Shown here: piece after piece, positions 36,566 through 44,349 of the stretch
How the letters are laid out: each line of letters starts with the position of its first letter
Numbering within the stretch: the stretch's first letter is position 1
NCBI RefSeq assembly: GCF_900167945.1
Contig: NZ_FUZA01000007.1
Coordinates: 1-64,000, forward strand
Source: Dyadobacter psychrophilus
GTDB lineage: Bacteria; Bacteroidota; Bacteroidia; Cytophagales; Spirosomataceae
Direction of reading: 5' to 3'
DNA: 64,000 bases
Notes under the pieces: generated by a model
Told to the model about the DNA's origin: nothing
What the model saw: the letters and a program-made list of their open reading frames with translations, nothing else
Database searches by the model: none
Position numbers and translations under genes: made by a program

Positions 36566-37945
36566 ATGAAGATATCCTGCTATTACCTTTCCTGCCTGTT
36601 TTTCCTGCTCCTTTCCGCGAATGACAGTTTTGGGCAAAAGAAAAAAAACAACATTACTAAGCCGGCAGCTTTCAATCCCGCTGAGAGGCCGCGAAATCTA
36701 TCCGATACAGCATTGCTTGAATTAGTCCAAAAGCAAACATTTCGTTATTTCTGGGAATTTGGTCACCCGGTCAGCGGCATGTCACGCGAGCGAAGCAACA
36801 TTGCTTACGACTACGGCGACGAAGTGGTAACGACAGGCGGGACAGGATTTGGCATTATGGCCATGATCGTGGCTGCTGAACGAGGATGGCAGCCACGAGA
36901 TTCCGTAGCCGCCCGGCTTTTGAAAATGATGAAATTTTTATCAAAAGCGGATCATTACCACGGCATTTTTCCGCATTGGCTCAATGGTGCAACCGGCAAA
37001 ATAGTGCCATTTGGACGTAAAGATGATGGTGGCGATTTGGTGGAAAGCTCTTTTCTGTTTCAGGGAATGTTGGCCGCAAGACAATATTTTGACCGCGATA
37101 ATGATGTGGAAAGGGATTTAAGAAACCGCATTCAGTGGATTTGGAGTGAAGCAGAATGGGATTGGTATACGCGGGGAAACCCGAACCAACTTTACTGGCA
37201 CTGGAGCCCAAATAACGGCTGGGCCATGAATTTTGAATTAAGGGGTTATAACGAAACATTGATAACCTACGTGATGGCAGCTTCCTCGCCGCGCTACCCG
37301 ATCACTGCGCAGGTTTATAATAAATGCTGGGCGCAAAGTGACCATTTCAAAAATGGCAAGGAATATTATGGCGTAAAACTTCCCTTGGGTTTTGAATATG
37401 GCGGGCCGCTTTTCTTTGCTCATTATTCATTCCTGGGCCTGGATCCAAGAAAATTGAAAGACCAGTATGCCGATTATTGGGAGCAGAATGTGAATCATTC
37501 AATCATCAACTACAAACATTGTGTTGCTAACCCAGGCAAATTCAAAGGTTATGGGGAAAATAGCTGGGGGTTGACGGCCAGCGACACTTATAACGGCTAT
37601 AATGCACATTCTCCGACGAACGATTTTGGCACCATAACGCCTACTGCGGCACTATCCTCATTTCCTTACACGCCAGAGCAGTCAATGAAAGCGTTACGCT
37701 ATTTTTACGATGATCTGGGCGATAAAATTTGGAGCGAATATGGATTTACCGATGCATTCAACGAAAGCCAGAACTGGTATGCCAAATCGCATCTCGCGAT
37801 CGACCAGGGCCCGATCATTGTGATGATAGAAAATTACAGAACAGGCTTGTTATGGAAACTGTTCATGAAAGATCCTGACGTGCAAACAGGGCTTAAAAAA
37901 CTTGGATTTGAAAGCCCTGCACTTGAAATAAGCCGCAAAAATTAA
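36566..37945 (+). CDS. second glucoamylase-family (GH144-type) enzyme, tandem paralogue
   Basis: 459 aa from the ATG at 36566 (MKISCYYLSC). An upstream frame from 36512 overlaps the previous gene. A cleavable leader ends near SFGQ and no lipobox Cys is visible, so this copy is probably periplasmic while its neighbour is lipid-anchored. Nearly every motif is shared with the previous protein: LVQKQTFRYFWEFGHPVSG, IFPHWLNGATGKIVPF, DGGDLVESSFLFQGMLAARQYF, WHWSPNNGWAMNFELRGYNE and SSFPYTPEQSMKALRYFYDDLGD. The pair could split the work between outside and periplasm. The gap to the first enzyme is 25 bp. Confidence 0.86.
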   Translation: MKISCYYLSCLFFLLLSANDSFGQKKKNNITKPAAFNPAERPRNLSDTALLELVQKQTFRYFWEFGHPVSGMSRERSNIAYDYGDEVVTTGGTGFGIMAMIVAAERGWQPRDSVAARLLKMMKFLSKADHYHGIFPHWLNGATGKIVPFGRKDDGGDLVESSFLFQGMLAARQYFDRDNDVERDLRNRIQWIWSEAEWDWYTRGNPNQLYWHWSPNNGWAMNFELRGYNETLITYVMAASSPRYPITAQVYNKCWAQSDHFKNGKEYYGVKLPLGFEYGGPLFFAHYSFLGLDPRKLKDQYADYWEQNVNHSIINYKHCVANPGKFKGYGENSWGLTASDTYNGYNAHSPTNDFGTITPTAALSSFPYTPEQSMKALRYFYDDLGDKIWSEYGFTDAFNESQNWYAKSHLAIDQGPIIVMIENYRTGLLWKLFMKDPDVQTGLKKLGFESPALEISRKN

Positions 37946-37964
37946 CCCATTATTCACTAAAATT

Positions 37965-38002
37965 AACAGAAAGACCGGCCCTATGCTGGTCTTTCTGTTT
38001 TA
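37965..38002 (+). terminator. terminator of the glycan operon
   Basis: A 12-bp perfect stem (37965-37976 and 37988-37999, core AGAAAGACC) with an 11-nt loop is followed by a T-rich tail. It lies 19 bases after the second GH144-type gene and closes the operon before the kelch gene. Confidence 0.85.
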
Positions 38003-38007
38003 TAAAA

Positions 38008-38015
38008 TATGTTTG
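38008..38015 (+). promoter_or_regulatory. possible -7 element of the kelch gene promoter
   Basis: TATGTTTG matches TAnnTTTG. A weak TTTC about 16-20 bp upstream overlaps the terminator hairpin, so the -33 element is not convincing. The position is 75 bp before the kelch ATG. Confidence 0.3.
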
Positions 38016-38089
38016 TACCTTAATGCATATTTTCGGCTCCGGTATTTTATCGAAAAATACTTCCCTAACCCACATCAAACGTTAATAAG

Positions 38090-39070
38090 ATGAATGCAAC
38101 TCTAAAAATCTCCATATTCCTGGTTGCTCTTAACATTCTGATCCCATCTGCTGATGCACAGATCTGGCAGGTTTCAGAGCCGGAAAACCTTCCCGAAAAA
38201 AGGCATGAAAATGCAATGGCGACGGCCAACGGAAAGCTCTATCTTCTGGGTGGGCGCGGCATTAAACCCGTGGACGAATATGATTTTAAGAAAGACTCCT
38301 GGTCGCATTTAAAAGAAACGCCTTTGGAAATGTCCCATTTTCAGGCCGTTATGTATAAAAATGAAATCTACGTTCTGGGTGCTTTCACCGGCGGTTATCC
38401 GCATGAAACGCCTATTCCAAATATCTACATTTTCAATCCTGTTAAAAACGAGTGGCGCAAAGGTGCTGCCATTCCGGAGAACCGTTTGCGAGGGGCAGCA
38501 GGTGCATTCGTCTTGAATGATAAAATATATCTGGTTTGTGGCATTCAGGACGGACATTGGGATGGACAAGTGACCTGGTTTGATGAATTTGATCCGGCTG
38601 CAAACACCTGGAAAACCCTCCCGGATGCACCCAGACCAAGAGATCACGTTCAAGTTGCAGTTTTAAACAATAAGTTATACGTTGCCGGAGGACGCTTATC
38701 GACCGCGCGCATTAATCAGGTTTTAAACACGGTTATCAAAGAGGTTGATGTTTATGATTTCAAAACAGGTAAATGGTCAACGATGGACGCTGCTAACAAC
38801 CTGCCTACATTGCGCGCAGGTAACACGACGGTTGTTTACGGTAACAAAATTCTCGTCATCGGTGGGGAAAGCGACGCGCATGTAGAGGCGCATAATGAGG
38901 TGGAAGCCTTTAATACGCAAACCCAGAAATGGGAAAAGTTGCCTTCATTGCATCAGGGACGCCATGGGACGCAGGCTGTGTCATTAAACAAGAAAATTTA
39001 TGTCGCAGCCGGATCAGCGAACAGAGGCGGCGGCCCTGAACTGAACGATATGGAAATTCTGGATAAATAA
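38090..39070 (+). CDS. kelch repeat protein, exported
   Basis: 326 aa with a signal peptide (about 1-24, ending SADAQ). About six kelch blades are visible through repeats such as NGKLYLLGGRGIKPVDEYDFKKDSW, NNKLYVAGGRL, GNKILVIGGE and NKKIYVAAGSANRGG. The fold is a six-bladed propeller of the galactose-oxidase type, usually binding proteins or sugars. No galactose-oxidase copper ligands were recognised. It is separated from the GH144-type genes by a terminator, so it may be an independent unit. Confidence 0.85.
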   Translation: MNATLKISIFLVALNILIPSADAQIWQVSEPENLPEKRHENAMATANGKLYLLGGRGIKPVDEYDFKKDSWSHLKETPLEMSHFQAVMYKNEIYVLGAFTGGYPHETPIPNIYIFNPVKNEWRKGAAIPENRLRGAAGAFVLNDKIYLVCGIQDGHWDGQVTWFDEFDPAANTWKTLPDAPRPRDHVQVAVLNNKLYVAGGRLSTARINQVLNTVIKEVDVYDFKTGKWSTMDAANNLPTLRAGNTTVVYGNKILVIGGESDAHVEAHNEVEAFNTQTQKWEKLPSLHQGRHGTQAVSLNKKIYVAAGSANRGGGPELNDMEILDK

Positions 39071-39105
39071 CGTTTGATATAATCAATTAAGAAAACATAT
39101 TTTAA

Positions 39106-40743
39106 ATGCGGAAAACATTAGTTTGCTTCTTCCTGTTGGCCTCATGCGCGACCTGGGCTCAGAACACTAAATTCACTCACGCCGATACACTAAGAGGCTC
39201 CATAACACCGGAGCGGGTTTGGTGGGATTTAACTTACTACCATTTAAGTGTGCACCCCAATGCGCAGGATAGCACATTAACCGGCTCAACAAAAGTCGTT
39301 TACAAGGTTTTGCAACCGCAGCAAACCATTCAGATCGATTTGCAGGAGCCGCTTCAAATTACCAGGGTTATGCAGGATGGCGAATCGCTCACTTACAAGC
39401 GCGATGGAAATGCTTTTTTTATTGCATTAACAAAAAAGCAGGAAGTTGGGAAAACAGAAACGATTGAAGTTTTTTACTCCGGCAAGCCAAGATTGGCAAA
39501 GAGGCCACCGTGGGACGGAGGGGTGCAATGGGTGCCGGACGGAAAGGGGAATACGATCATTTCCACATCTTGCCAGGGTTTGGGATCCAGCGTCTGGTGG
39601 CCTTGTAAGGACCATATGTACGACGAGCCGGACAGCATGCTCATCAGCATTACCGTGCCGAAAAACATGATGGATGTTTCCAATGGTAACCTGCGGTCAG
39701 TTGTTGAAAATAATGACAATACGCATACATTCAATTGGGCAGTTCAAAACCCGATCAACAATTACGGGGTCAATATGAATGTTGCGAATTATGTGAGTTG
39801 GAAAGAAACTTATAAAGGTGAAAAAGGGGATCTGGCGTTGAGTTTCTATGTGCTTCCTCAAAACCTGGAAAAAGCGAAAGAGCAATTCAAGCAAGCGCCG
39901 CAGATGTTGAAGGCTTTTGAGCATTGGTTTGGCCCTTATCCTTTTTATGAAGACGGTTATAAACTGGTTGAAGTGCCATATTTAGGCATGGAGCATCAGA
40001 GCTCTGTGACTTATGGCAATGGCTACAAGATGGGATATCTCGGAAAAGATTTATCGAACACAGGCTGGGGTTTGAAGTGGGATTTTATCATTATTCATGA
40101 AAGCGGTCACGAGTGGTTTGCCAATAACATTACTTACAAAGATGTGGCCGATATGTGGGTACATGAAGGATTTACAAACTATTCGGAGAACCTGTATACT
40201 GAATACTATTTTGGCAAAGAGGCCGGCTCCGACTATGTTGTAGGAACGAGGGCCTTGATCGCTAATGATATGCCTATCATTGGAATATATGGTGTGAATC
40301 AGGAAGGATCGCGGGATATGTATTATAAAGGTGGCAATATGCTGCATACGATCCGGCAGATTGTGAACGATGATGAAAAATGGCGCGAGATACTGCGCGG
40401 TTTGAATAAGACTTTTTATCACCAAACTGTTGACGGATCACAAATTGAAGCTTACGTGAGCGATCACGCGGGACGAAATATTACGAAAGTGTTCGACCAG
40501 TATTTGCGGGATGTCCGGATTCCGGTTTTTGAATACTCTTTTAATAACAAGGGGCTTCAATATCGCTGGGCGAATGTTGTCGAAGGTTTTGATATGCCAT
40601 TGAAGGTGAAGGTCAGCGGCAAAGACGAATTCCTTTATCCAACAGCCAGCTGGCAGACCCTGAAAACAAAGGGCATCAAGACGTTAACTGTTGATAAGAA
40701 TTTTTATGTAGAATCAAAGGAAACAAAACAGGCGTCAATGTAG
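39106..40743 (+). CDS. M1 family metallopeptidase, exported
   Basis: 545 aa with a signal peptide (about 1-19, ending TWAQ). The zinc motif HESGH lies at 331-335 and the third ligand Glu354 in WVHEGF, fitting HExxH-18-E. The exopeptidase motif reads GMEHQ at 294-298 in place of GAMEN. An N-terminal beta domain (about 35-230) precedes the catalytic domain. It is shorter than classical aminopeptidase N because it lacks the C-terminal helical domain. It probably trims peptides in the periplasm. No type IX secretion sorting domain is seen. Its last 9 bases overlap the convergent thiamine gene. Confidence 0.92.
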   Translation: MRKTLVCFFLLASCATWAQNTKFTHADTLRGSITPERVWWDLTYYHLSVHPNAQDSTLTGSTKVVYKVLQPQQTIQIDLQEPLQITRVMQDGESLTYKRDGNAFFIALTKKQEVGKTETIEVFYSGKPRLAKRPPWDGGVQWVPDGKGNTIISTSCQGLGSSVWWPCKDHMYDEPDSMLISITVPKNMMDVSNGNLRSVVENNDNTHTFNWAVQNPINNYGVNMNVANYVSWKETYKGEKGDLALSFYVLPQNLEKAKEQFKQAPQMLKAFEHWFGPYPFYEDGYKLVEVPYLGMEHQSSVTYGNGYKMGYLGKDLSNTGWGLKWDFIIIHESGHEWFANNITYKDVADMWVHEGFTNYSENLYTEYYFGKEAGSDYVVGTRALIANDMPIIGIYGVNQEGSRDMYYKGGNMLHTIRQIVNDDEKWREILRGLNKTFYHQTVDGSQIEAYVSDHAGRNITKVFDQYLRDVRIPVFEYSFNNKGLQYRWANVVEGFDMPLKVKVSGKDEFLYPTASWQTLKTKGIKTLTVDKNFYVESKETKQASM

Positions 40744-41403
40744 ATCCCAGCATTCCATAATCAAAAGATCTCCTTTTTTTGCCGAAACCCTGACTATTCC
40801 ATCCACCTCAGCCTCGTTGCTGTTTCCGGTGCGATGGCCCAAAGTCAGGGTTTCGTTATATAAATTGTACTTCAATCCGCTGGTCTCAATGCCTTCTACC
40901 GAACCGACTGGGATCAGCGAAACAGGTGTCCCTGCGACATACCACTTTTCAAAAGTGCCTGATAAGGGAAATATTTTAGAATAATCATCAAACATCACTA
41001 ATCGAATGCGATCCTTGTAACGAACCATATTGGTAATGTTCGTGATCGCGTGATCTGCCCGGCGACCGGTCGCCCAGACAATGTTGGCGGCGGGGAAACC
41101 TCTGTCTATCAAAAAATCAATTGCTTTTTCTAAATCCGTCTTTTCCTGATCAGGTGTGCTGATAATTTCAATTGGATGTTGCCTTTCTGAAATTGCCTCA
41201 AAATCATGCTGCTGGTCGAAATCCCCCATCCACACATCCACTTTTATGCCCAGATCAAGCACTCTGTAAATAGCATGATCCAGGACAACGATAAATGGAC
41301 TCCATTCTAGCAGCTGCCCGAGAAGCTCTTCGCTGCAAGCTTCACCGTTAGCAATTATAAGCGCCGGTTCCTGTTTTTCCTTTACGATGTGGTGAGAGGA
41401 CAT
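40735..41403 (-). CDS. thiamine pyrophosphokinase
   Basis: 222 aa. Converts thiamine plus ATP to thiamine pyrophosphate. Family motifs are present: GDFD at 60-63, DQEKTDLEKA at 85-94, GRRADHAITNI at 113-123, and the C-terminal SGLKYNLYNETLTLG followed by RTGNSNEA, the product-binding region. It lies 3 bp after the heptad-repeat gene in the same direction. Its 3' end overlaps the convergent M1 peptidase gene by 9 bp. Confidence 0.9.
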   Translation of the reverse strand: MSSHHIVKEKQEPALIIANGEACSEELLGQLLEWSPFIVVLDHAIYRVLDLGIKVDVWMGDFDQQHDFEAISERQHPIEIISTPDQEKTDLEKAIDFLIDRGFPAANIVWATGRRADHAITNITNMVRYKDRIRLVMFDDYSKIFPLSGTFEKWYVAGTPVSLIPVGSVEGIETSGLKYNLYNETLTLGHRTGNSNEAEVDGIVRVSAKKGDLLIMECWDLH

Positions 41404-41406
41404 TAA

Positions 41407-41895
41407 TTACAATTTATTCTTAACGAGTGTGACGAGCTCCGCAAGGACGCCGTGGATTTGCACAAAATGTTCATCAACTTGCTTGAAGCGCTGATCCACC
41501 TGCTCGAAACGCTGGTCAATACGATCGAGACGCTGGTCAATACGATCCAAACGCTGATCAATCTGCTCGAAACGCTGATCAACCTGTTCAAAACGGTGGT
41601 CAATACGATCTAAACGCTGATCAATCTGCTCGAAACGCTGGTCAACCTGCTCGAAACGCTGGTCAATACGATCGAAACGCTGATCAACCTGTTCAAAACG
41701 CTGATCAATCTGCTCGAAACGCTGATCAACCTGTTCAAAACGGTGATCGACTCTCTCAAACCCTTTGCGAACTTCTGTGAAACCACGATCTACGCGGTTT
41801 GTTAACGATGCTAATCCTTCTGCAACCATCTCAATTTGTTTTCCATGGTCGTTGACAACAATTTCCAACTTTTGCAATTTGTCTTCCAAATACAT
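41407..41895 (-). CDS. coiled-coil protein with about 14 tandem heptad repeats
   Basis: 162 aa from the ATG at 41893-41895 (MYLEDKLQKLE). A start at 41901 (MIMYLEDK) adds two residues, and a long upstream frame to 42045 overlaps mazG and is not credible. About 14 consecutive copies of a seven-residue unit occupy roughly residues 45-145 with variants RFEQVDQ, RFEQIDQ, RLDRIDQ and RFDRIDQ. Phe/Leu and Val/Ile fall at the a and d positions of a coiled coil. The last unit degenerates to EHFVQIH. The function is not recognised. It sits between mazG and the thiamine kinase gene, probably in one transcript. Confidence 0.75.
   Translation of the reverse strand: MYLEDKLQKLEIVVNDHGKQIEMVAEGLASLTNRVDRGFTEVRKGFERVDHRFEQVDQRFEQIDQRFEQVDQRFDRIDQRFEQVDQRFEQIDQRLDRIDHRFEQVDQRFEQIDQRLDRIDQRLDRIDQRFEQVDQRFKQVDEHFVQIHGVLAELVTLVKNKL
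41450..41765. repeat. 21-bp tandem repeat array inside the coiled-coil gene
   Basis: The DNA repeats with a 21-bp period (a typical unit contains TGCTCGAAACGCTGGTCAA). Units differ mainly at the codons for Glu-Gln-Val, Glu-Gln-Ile and Asp-Arg-Ile. About 14 units are visible. In-frame gain or loss of 21 bp would lengthen or shorten the coiled coil by two helical turns without breaking the gene. Confidence 0.85.
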
Positions 41896-42007
41896 AATCA
41901 TCTCGTTATAATGTGATAAAATGAATTTGACAACACAACATGTGGTGCCTCGCCTATTTAGACGTCCATTAATTAAAAAGTAACGAGAAACGTGAGTAAT
42001 GAGTAAG

Positions 42008-42838
42008 CTAAACCCCGAGTGCTTTAGCCTCGTTCCAATATACATCCATTTCTTGGAGTGTCATATCAGAAAGCGACTTCCTATTTGCACGGGCTGCTTC
42101 TTCCAAATACTGAAACCGACGGATAAATTTCTTATTTGTGCGTTCTAGGGCCGTTTCGGGGTTAATGTCGACGAATCTTGAATAATTTACCAATGAAAAA
42201 AGCAAGTCTCCAAACTCCCCTTCCGCTTCCTTCTGGTCGATCACTTCGTGTTTTTCAATATTGAAATTCTCTTTAAATTCTTGCAGTTCTTCTTCAACTT
42301 TATTCCAAACTTGCTGCTTTTCATCCCAGTCAAAACCCACGCCCCGTGCCTTTTCCTGGATACGCATGGCCTTAACCAATGCTGGCAAAGATGTAGGCAC
42401 ACCTCCCAAAACAGATTTATTGCCTTCTTTCAGTTTCAATTTTTCCCAATTTTGCTTAACGGCTTCTTCATCCTCAGCCACAAAATCTCCATATATATGT
42501 GGATGTCGCGAAATCAGCTTTTCAGCAATGCCATCCAAAACATCCTTAATGTCGAACTGAACCCTATTCTCTACTTTTTCCGAAGCAATTTTGGCATAAA
42601 AAATAATATGCAGCAAGACATCTCCAAGCTCCTTTTTTACCTCAGTCAGGTCGTTTTCCAGGATCGCATCAGACAGTTCGTATGTCTCTTCGATCGTCAA
42701 ATGCCGGAGCGTTTCCATCGTTTGCTTGCGGTCCCACGGACATTGTTCCCGCAGCTCGTCCATAATGGTCAACAGGCGATCGAAGGCCATTAACTGCTCC
42801 TGACGGCGCTCAGGCAAATCATTAAATTGCTTTTCCAT
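42008..42838 (-). CDS. mazG: nucleoside triphosphate pyrophosphohydrolase MazG
   Basis: 276 aa, two-domain MazG. The enzyme hydrolyses nucleoside triphosphates to monophosphates and pyrophosphate, clearing damaged or excess nucleotides. The N-terminal domain has TIEETYELSDAILENDLTEVKKELGDVLLHI at about 48-78, the EExxE/ExxD metal set. The C-terminal domain has VEEELQEFKENF and EGEFGDLLFSLVNYSRF. This is the housekeeping form. No mazEF toxin pair is adjacent. It overlaps the upstream frame of the coiled-coil gene only if the long start of that gene is used. Confidence 0.93.
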   Translation of the reverse strand: MEKQFNDLPERRQEQLMAFDRLLTIMDELREQCPWDRKQTMETLRHLTIEETYELSDAILENDLTEVKKELGDVLLHIIFYAKIASEKVENRVQFDIKDVLDGIAEKLISRHPHIYGDFVAEDEEAVKQNWEKLKLKEGNKSVLGGVPTSLPALVKAMRIQEKARGVGFDWDEKQQVWNKVEEELQEFKENFNIEKHEVIDQKEAEGEFGDLLFSLVNYSRFVDINPETALERTNKKFIRRFQYLEEAARANRKSLSDMTLQEMDVYWNEAKALGV

Positions 42839-42863
42839 AACACAAAGATAGGTTGCGCCAACA

Positions 42864-43346
42864 TTAGTCAGCGGATGGGGCTGGAATTTTAAAACTGGTC
42901 TGGATCATATTGCTCGTACATTTTGCAACAATACGTCCGTCAGTCTTGTATATCTGTCCTTCCACGTGGATAATATTTTTGCCCGTGCGGATCACCTGCG
43001 ATTTGGCGGTAAGCACTTCGCCTGGCAATGCCGGATTCAGGAAATCGCAATTCAGATTGACAGAAGTGAACGCAAACTCTCTTCCAAGCGCATAAACCAT
43101 TGTTCCAACGATATCGTCCAAAATTGTCGACGCGATTCCGCCGTGTAATGTGCCCATTGGATTACACATATCCTCGCGAACCTCATACTCGATTTCCATT
43201 GCCCCTTCCGACACATCGATAAGCCGACCATTCAGCCATCTGGCGACCGGAGAAAAATTACCGGCCATGTGTTTTCCTTTTAATTGCAACAATAATTCAA
43301 TCCGGCTGTTTGGCGGCAAGTAGGACTGATCAGCTTGTAGATCCAT
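42864..43346 (-). CDS. PaaI family thioesterase (hotdog fold)
   Basis: 160 aa. The hotdog thioesterase motif NPMGTLHGGIASTILDD lies at 62-78, with His68-Gly-Gly and Asp77 in the positions used to polarise water and bind the thioester. The strand pattern FTSVNLNCDFLNPALPGEVLTAKSQVIRTGKNIIHVEGQI is typical of the PaaI/YigI group. It releases acids from acyl-CoA, substrate unknown. It lies 25 bp before mazG in the same direction and divergently from the phosphosulfolactate synthase gene. Confidence 0.88.
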   Translation of the reverse strand: MDLQADQSYLPPNSRIELLLQLKGKHMAGNFSPVARWLNGRLIDVSEGAMEIEYEVREDMCNPMGTLHGGIASTILDDIVGTMVYALGREFAFTSVNLNCDFLNPALPGEVLTAKSQVIRTGKNIIHVEGQIYKTDGRIVAKCTSNMIQTSFKIPAPSAD

Positions 43347-43443
43347 TCAAAAAATTATTAGTTGATAGTTTGGAATGAGATATTCTAAAAATAGTAATTA
43401 TCATAGAAAGATACATCTAAAAGACTCGATGATATGGATTTTA

Positions 43444-43475
43444 TTGCGACGTATCAAAGGTAATTACTACCTTTG
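43444..43475 (+). promoter_or_regulatory. promoter of the phosphosulfolactate synthase homologue
   Basis: TTG at 43444-43446, a 21-bp spacer and TACCTTTG at 43468-43475 match the Bacteroidota promoter consensus. The predicted transcription start, near 43482, lies between an open TTG at 43473 and the ATG at 43512, so it decides in favour of the ATG. Confidence 0.65.
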
Positions 43476-43511
43476 CCGAAGTTTTTGCCAGAGATAAAAG
43501 CATACCCATAT

Positions 43512-44306
43512 ATGAATTTTACGTTATCGCAAGTTCCTGCCCGTTCTGAAAAGCCCCGGGAAAAGGGGGTCACCATGGTAATGGATAAAGGCCTCAGTGT
43601 CAGGGAAACGGAAGACATGCTTTCCATTGCATCACCTTATATTGATATCGTAAAACTGGGTTGGGCAACCTCTTTTGTAAGTCCAAATCTCAATGAAAAA
43701 CTTGCTGTTTACAAAAATGCAAACATTCCGGTGTATTTCGGGGGGACGCTTTTCGAGGCTTTTGTCGTAAGGAACCAGTTTGATGATTACAGGAAGTTAC
43801 TGGATAAGTACGATCTCAAATTTGCAGAAGTTTCGGATGGTTCGATCGAGATGAACCAGGATGTGAAATGTGAGTACATTCGCACGCTAGCCCAGCAGGT
43901 TACCGTTCTTTCGGAAGTGGGTTCAAAAGATGAAAATAAAATCATTCCTCCTTATAAATGGATCCAGCTTATCAAATCGGAATTGCAGGCTGGTGCATGG
44001 AAAGTAATTGGTGAAGCCCGTGAGTCGGGTAATGTTGGTTTGTTCCGTGCCAGCGGGGAAGTTCGCCAGGGATTGGTGGAAGAAATTTTAACTGAAATCG
44101 CCTTCGAGGATATGCTCTGGGAAGCGCCACAAAAATCGCAGCAGGTTTGGTTTGTGAAGCTTCTGGGAGCCAATGTAAATTTGGGAAACATTGCTCCGAG
44201 CGAGCTGATCCCTCTTGAAACAATCCGTCTCGGATTGCGCGGCGATACTTTCAATCACTTCCTGAATGCGAAAACCAAACAAAAGTGGAAAATAGATTCC
44301 AAGTAG
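43512..44306 (+). CDS. phosphosulfolactate synthase family protein (ComA-like)
   Basis: 264 aa from the ATG at 43512. ComA makes phosphosulfolactate from sulfite and phosphoenolpyruvate, the first step of coenzyme M synthesis in methanogens. Seen here: EKGVTMVMDKGLS, DIVKLGWATSF, IPVYFGGTLFEAF, FAEVSDGSIEM, KVIGEARESGNVG and the C-terminal LGANVNLGNIAPSELIPLETIRLGLRGDTF, a TIM-barrel set that fits PF02679. Coenzyme M is not expected in a Bacteroidota cell, so the product may feed sulfonate metabolism or sulfonolipid synthesis, which is known in gliding Cytophagales. No other sulfonate gene is adjacent. Confidence 0.85.
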   Translation: MNFTLSQVPARSEKPREKGVTMVMDKGLSVRETEDMLSIASPYIDIVKLGWATSFVSPNLNEKLAVYKNANIPVYFGGTLFEAFVVRNQFDDYRKLLDKYDLKFAEVSDGSIEMNQDVKCEYIRTLAQQVTVLSEVGSKDENKIIPPYKWIQLIKSELQAGAWKVIGEARESGNVGLFRASGEVRQGLVEEILTEIAFEDMLWEAPQKSQQVWFVKLLGANVNLGNIAPSELIPLETIRLGLRGDTFNHFLNAKTKQKWKIDSK

Positions 44307-44349
44307 TTTCAGGGCCATTCAAAACATTTAGTTCACAAAAAACATAGCT

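Noticed and set aside
39106..40743. M1 peptidase as type IX secretion cargo
   Set aside because: The C-terminus shows no sorting-domain motif. Only a Sec signal peptide is visible.
41450..41765. Short regular repeats that could suggest a CRISPR array
   Set aside because: The 21-bp units are directly adjacent with no unique spacers and encode an in-frame heptad coiled coil.
42248..42793. A 181-codon frame on the plus strand opposite mazG
   Set aside because: MazG on the minus strand has both metal-binding domains. The opposite frame has only low-complexity hydrophobic sequence.
42008..42838. MazG as the mark of a mazEF-type toxin system
   Set aside because: It is the two-domain housekeeping pyrophosphohydrolase, and no toxin or antitoxin gene is adjacent.
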